The notes beneath the pieces were generated by a model, which ran no database searches, was not told the origin of the DNA, and worked only from the letters and a program-made list of their open reading frames with translations. Positions 5,158 through 6,359 of a stretch of DNA of 6,359 nt are shown piece by piece. The stretch spans positions 1 to 6,359 of the forward strand of contig JAPKAW010000103.1 in assembly GCA_028825055.1 (NCBI GenBank), in the 5' to 3' direction. The position numbers and the translations under genes are program-made. Numbering within the stretch: position 1 is the first letter of the stretch; each line of letters starts with the position of its first letter. Source of the DNA: Flavobacteriales bacterium. GTDB lineage: Bacteria; Bacteroidota; Bacteroidia; Flavobacteriales_D; Sanyastnellaceae.

Positions 5158-6359
5158 TCATTGGATCATGATGCGCTGGGACCAAATCCCCTTTCCGTTC
5201 AGCTCCAATAAGACGACATATGCCCCTGCTGCGTGTGGTTGCGCATGGAAAAAATACTTGCTATTGCCCGCGGGAAATTGCCCTTGGTGCAATACGTCCA
5301 CGCGCTGTCCCCACGCATTGTAAAGGGACAGCGTTCCTTCACAGGGAGTGTCCATTTCCAAAGGAACACAGGTGATAGCGCTCGCTGGATTTGGAAAAGC
5401 AGCAGGGAAATATACGCCTCCGTTGTTTTCTGCAACGGACGTGATGGCACCCACATCAAAACTCCACCAACCTGCGGGAGCAGGCATGGGGCGCGTTCCT
5501 GTTTTGCCAGAGGAGGCTTGCGCTTCGATGTAGTAATAAACCGTAGTTCCTTCTGCTTGTGCTGGGATGTCCGCCGTCCAATCTGACGCAGTTCCATCAA
5601 CGGGGTTCATGGAGATGAAATCCCATGGGCCTTCAGAACTAGTTGACCAATGCATGGTCGCTGTTGCAATGCCGCTTCGATGACTGATGTACGACTCCAC
5701 CGTGTATGGCGTGTCCGTGTTTTCTGTGTCAGGTAATGGAAGGTGGCTGATGATAAGAGGATCTTCGACTCCGACGGTATGGGTGATGCAATGGATCGCC
5801 CCGCTCTGTGAAATAATAGCCTGTCCATTGTTGTCACAATCAATGCCGACGACATTGTATCCAGGCAAAAGCTCGGAGTAGATGCGCAAGGCCGTGGTGT
5901 CATATTCTGTGTAATACGTCGGTAGTAAGAGGGTGTTGTTGACGAAAACAGAGTTGGTGTAGGTCAAGTACCAGCCATTTTCATCAGGATATCCGCCTCC
6001 ACCGCCTTGCTCGGGAGGGCTTGGAATGCGCACGACGTCAAAAGGCGTACCCCATCGGGTCGTGAAGTTGGACAATACATACTCCATGTTGGCATCAATT
6101 TGTGGGCCATCGGCAACGCCTTCGGGGTATTCTGCTACCAACAAGGTGCTCTCGTCAAGTAGCTTCATGTGCATGTCAATGTGGTGGATGCCGTCAAAAG
6201 GCAACGTCGGCATTTTAATGAACGTTTCCGTGCCGTGGAAATCCGACATGATGCCATCAATCTCTGTTTCTGTGTGATTGGGAAAATCCGTCCACCAGGT
6301 CGAACCGCCATCATTTTCATCCAGGACCAATTCAGAAGCGAAGGCGGTACCAAATCCAT
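5158..6359 (-). CDS. Secreted agmatine/peptidylarginine deiminase family protein with T9SS sorting domain (N-terminus beyond window)
   Basis: Enzymes of this family (PAD_porph; agmatine deiminases and Porphyromonas peptidylarginine deiminase) hydrolyse a guanidino group to a ureido group, releasing ammonia. The visible part is 399 residues, open to the right edge; it begins GFGTAFASELVLDEN, which is internal to the catalytic fold, so the signal peptide and first substrate-binding segment are missing from view. Numbering from there, catalytic H59 and D61 lie in GIHHIDMHMKLLDE, N135 in YTNSVFVNN, and nucleophile C190 in SGAIHCITH. An Ig/Fn3-like domain follows (about 200-302, rich in aromatic strands such as TTVYYYIEAQ). 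A T9SS type A sorting domain ends the protein (about 315-399: FPNP, LYNAWGQRV, GAYVVLLELNG). This order suggests an exported enzyme rather than a cytoplasmic agmatine deiminase. A GGGGGY loop at 118-123 is unusual. Substrate is undetermined. Confidence 0.88.
   Translation of the reverse strand, partial: GFGTAFASELVLDENDGGSTWWTDFPNHTETEIDGIMSDFHGTETFIKMPTLPFDGIHHIDMHMKLLDESTLLVAEYPEGVADGPQIDANMEYVLSNFTTRWGTPFDVVRIPSPPEQGGGGGYPDENGWYLTYTNSVFVNNTLLLPTYYTEYDTTALRIYSELLPGYNVVGIDCDNNGQAIISQSGAIHCITHTVGVEDPLIISHLPLPDTENTDTPYTVESYISHRSGIATATMHWSTSSEGPWDFISMNPVDGTASDWTADIPAQAEGTTVYYYIEAQASSGKTGTRPMPAPAGWWSFDVGAITSVAENNGGVYFPAAFPNPASAITCVPLEMDTPCEGTLSLYNAWGQRVDVLHQGQFPAGNSKYFFHAQPHAAGAYVVLLELNGKGIWSQRIMIQ
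5161..5415 (-). other. T9SS type A C-terminal sorting domain of the deiminase
   Basis: This encodes about the last 85 residues of the deiminase. It has the usual beta-rich pattern: an AFPNPAS opening, then TLSLYNAWGQRVDVL, then a glycine-turn strand (AAGAYVVLLELNGKG) and a basic-hydrophobic end (SQRIMIQ). In Bacteroidota such domains direct proteins through the type IX outer-membrane translocon and are normally cleaved, with the product attached to the surface or released. Two cysteines near its start (ITCVPLEMDTPCEG) could form a disulfide. Confidence 0.85.

Noticed and set aside
5233..5586. A 117-codon plus-strand open frame within the deiminase tail
   Set aside because: It is antisense to the T9SS and Ig-like domains, which read well on the minus strand. 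Its composition is not protein-like.
1..6359. Mobile element, CRISPR array, defence island or biosynthetic cluster
   Set aside because: I saw no transposase, integrase, terminal inverted repeats, regularly spaced repeats, or defence-type domains. All genes have housekeeping or envelope assignments and similar codon style.

Overview
The window looks like chromosomal DNA from a member of the Bacteroidota. Three things point there. The deiminase on the right ends in a type IX secretion (T9SS) C-terminal sorting domain, a system essentially confined to that phylum. Two exact matches to the Bacteroidota -7 promoter box (TAnnTTTG) sit in one intergenic gap. No gene start has a convincing Shine-Dalgarno sequence. 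The gene neighbours are core functions, and I see no insertion sequence, phage gene, CRISPR array, tRNA or rRNA. The window is densely packed, with no gene-free stretch above about 110 bases.

Layout, left to right. (1) Positions 1-667, minus strand: the N-terminal part of alanyl-tRNA synthetase, alaS, cut by the left edge. (2) 779-1756, plus: a membrane-anchored M23 zinc endopeptidase acting on the cell wall, divergent from alaS. (3) 1824-2192, plus: a short MerR-type DNA-binding protein. (4) 2189-3190, minus: hldD, the last enzyme of ADP-heptose synthesis for lipopolysaccharide; its stop codon overlaps that of the MerR gene by 4 bases. (5) 3241-4274, plus: a two-gene pterin operon, a PTPS/QueD-family enzyme followed by folE (GTP cyclohydrolase I), joined by a TGATG stop/start overlap. 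(6) 4358-5083, plus: a seven-helix Bax inhibitor-1 family membrane protein. (7) 5106-5133: a strong symmetric terminator shared by two convergent genes. (8) 5158-6359, minus: a secreted agmatine/peptidylarginine deiminase family protein with an Ig-like domain and T9SS tail, cut at its N-terminus by the right edge.

How they fit together. FolE makes 7,8-dihydroneopterin triphosphate from GTP, and the PTPS-family protein uses that product. Its C-X5-HGH active-site spacing resembles the tetrahydrobiopterin-forming enzyme more than classical QueD. HldD and the M23 peptidase both serve the cell envelope. The deiminase is probably exported to the surface or medium. No obvious multi-gene novel system is present. 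The most interesting signals are the T9SS-exported deiminase, the pterin pair, and the back-to-back promoters with very short predicted leaders.
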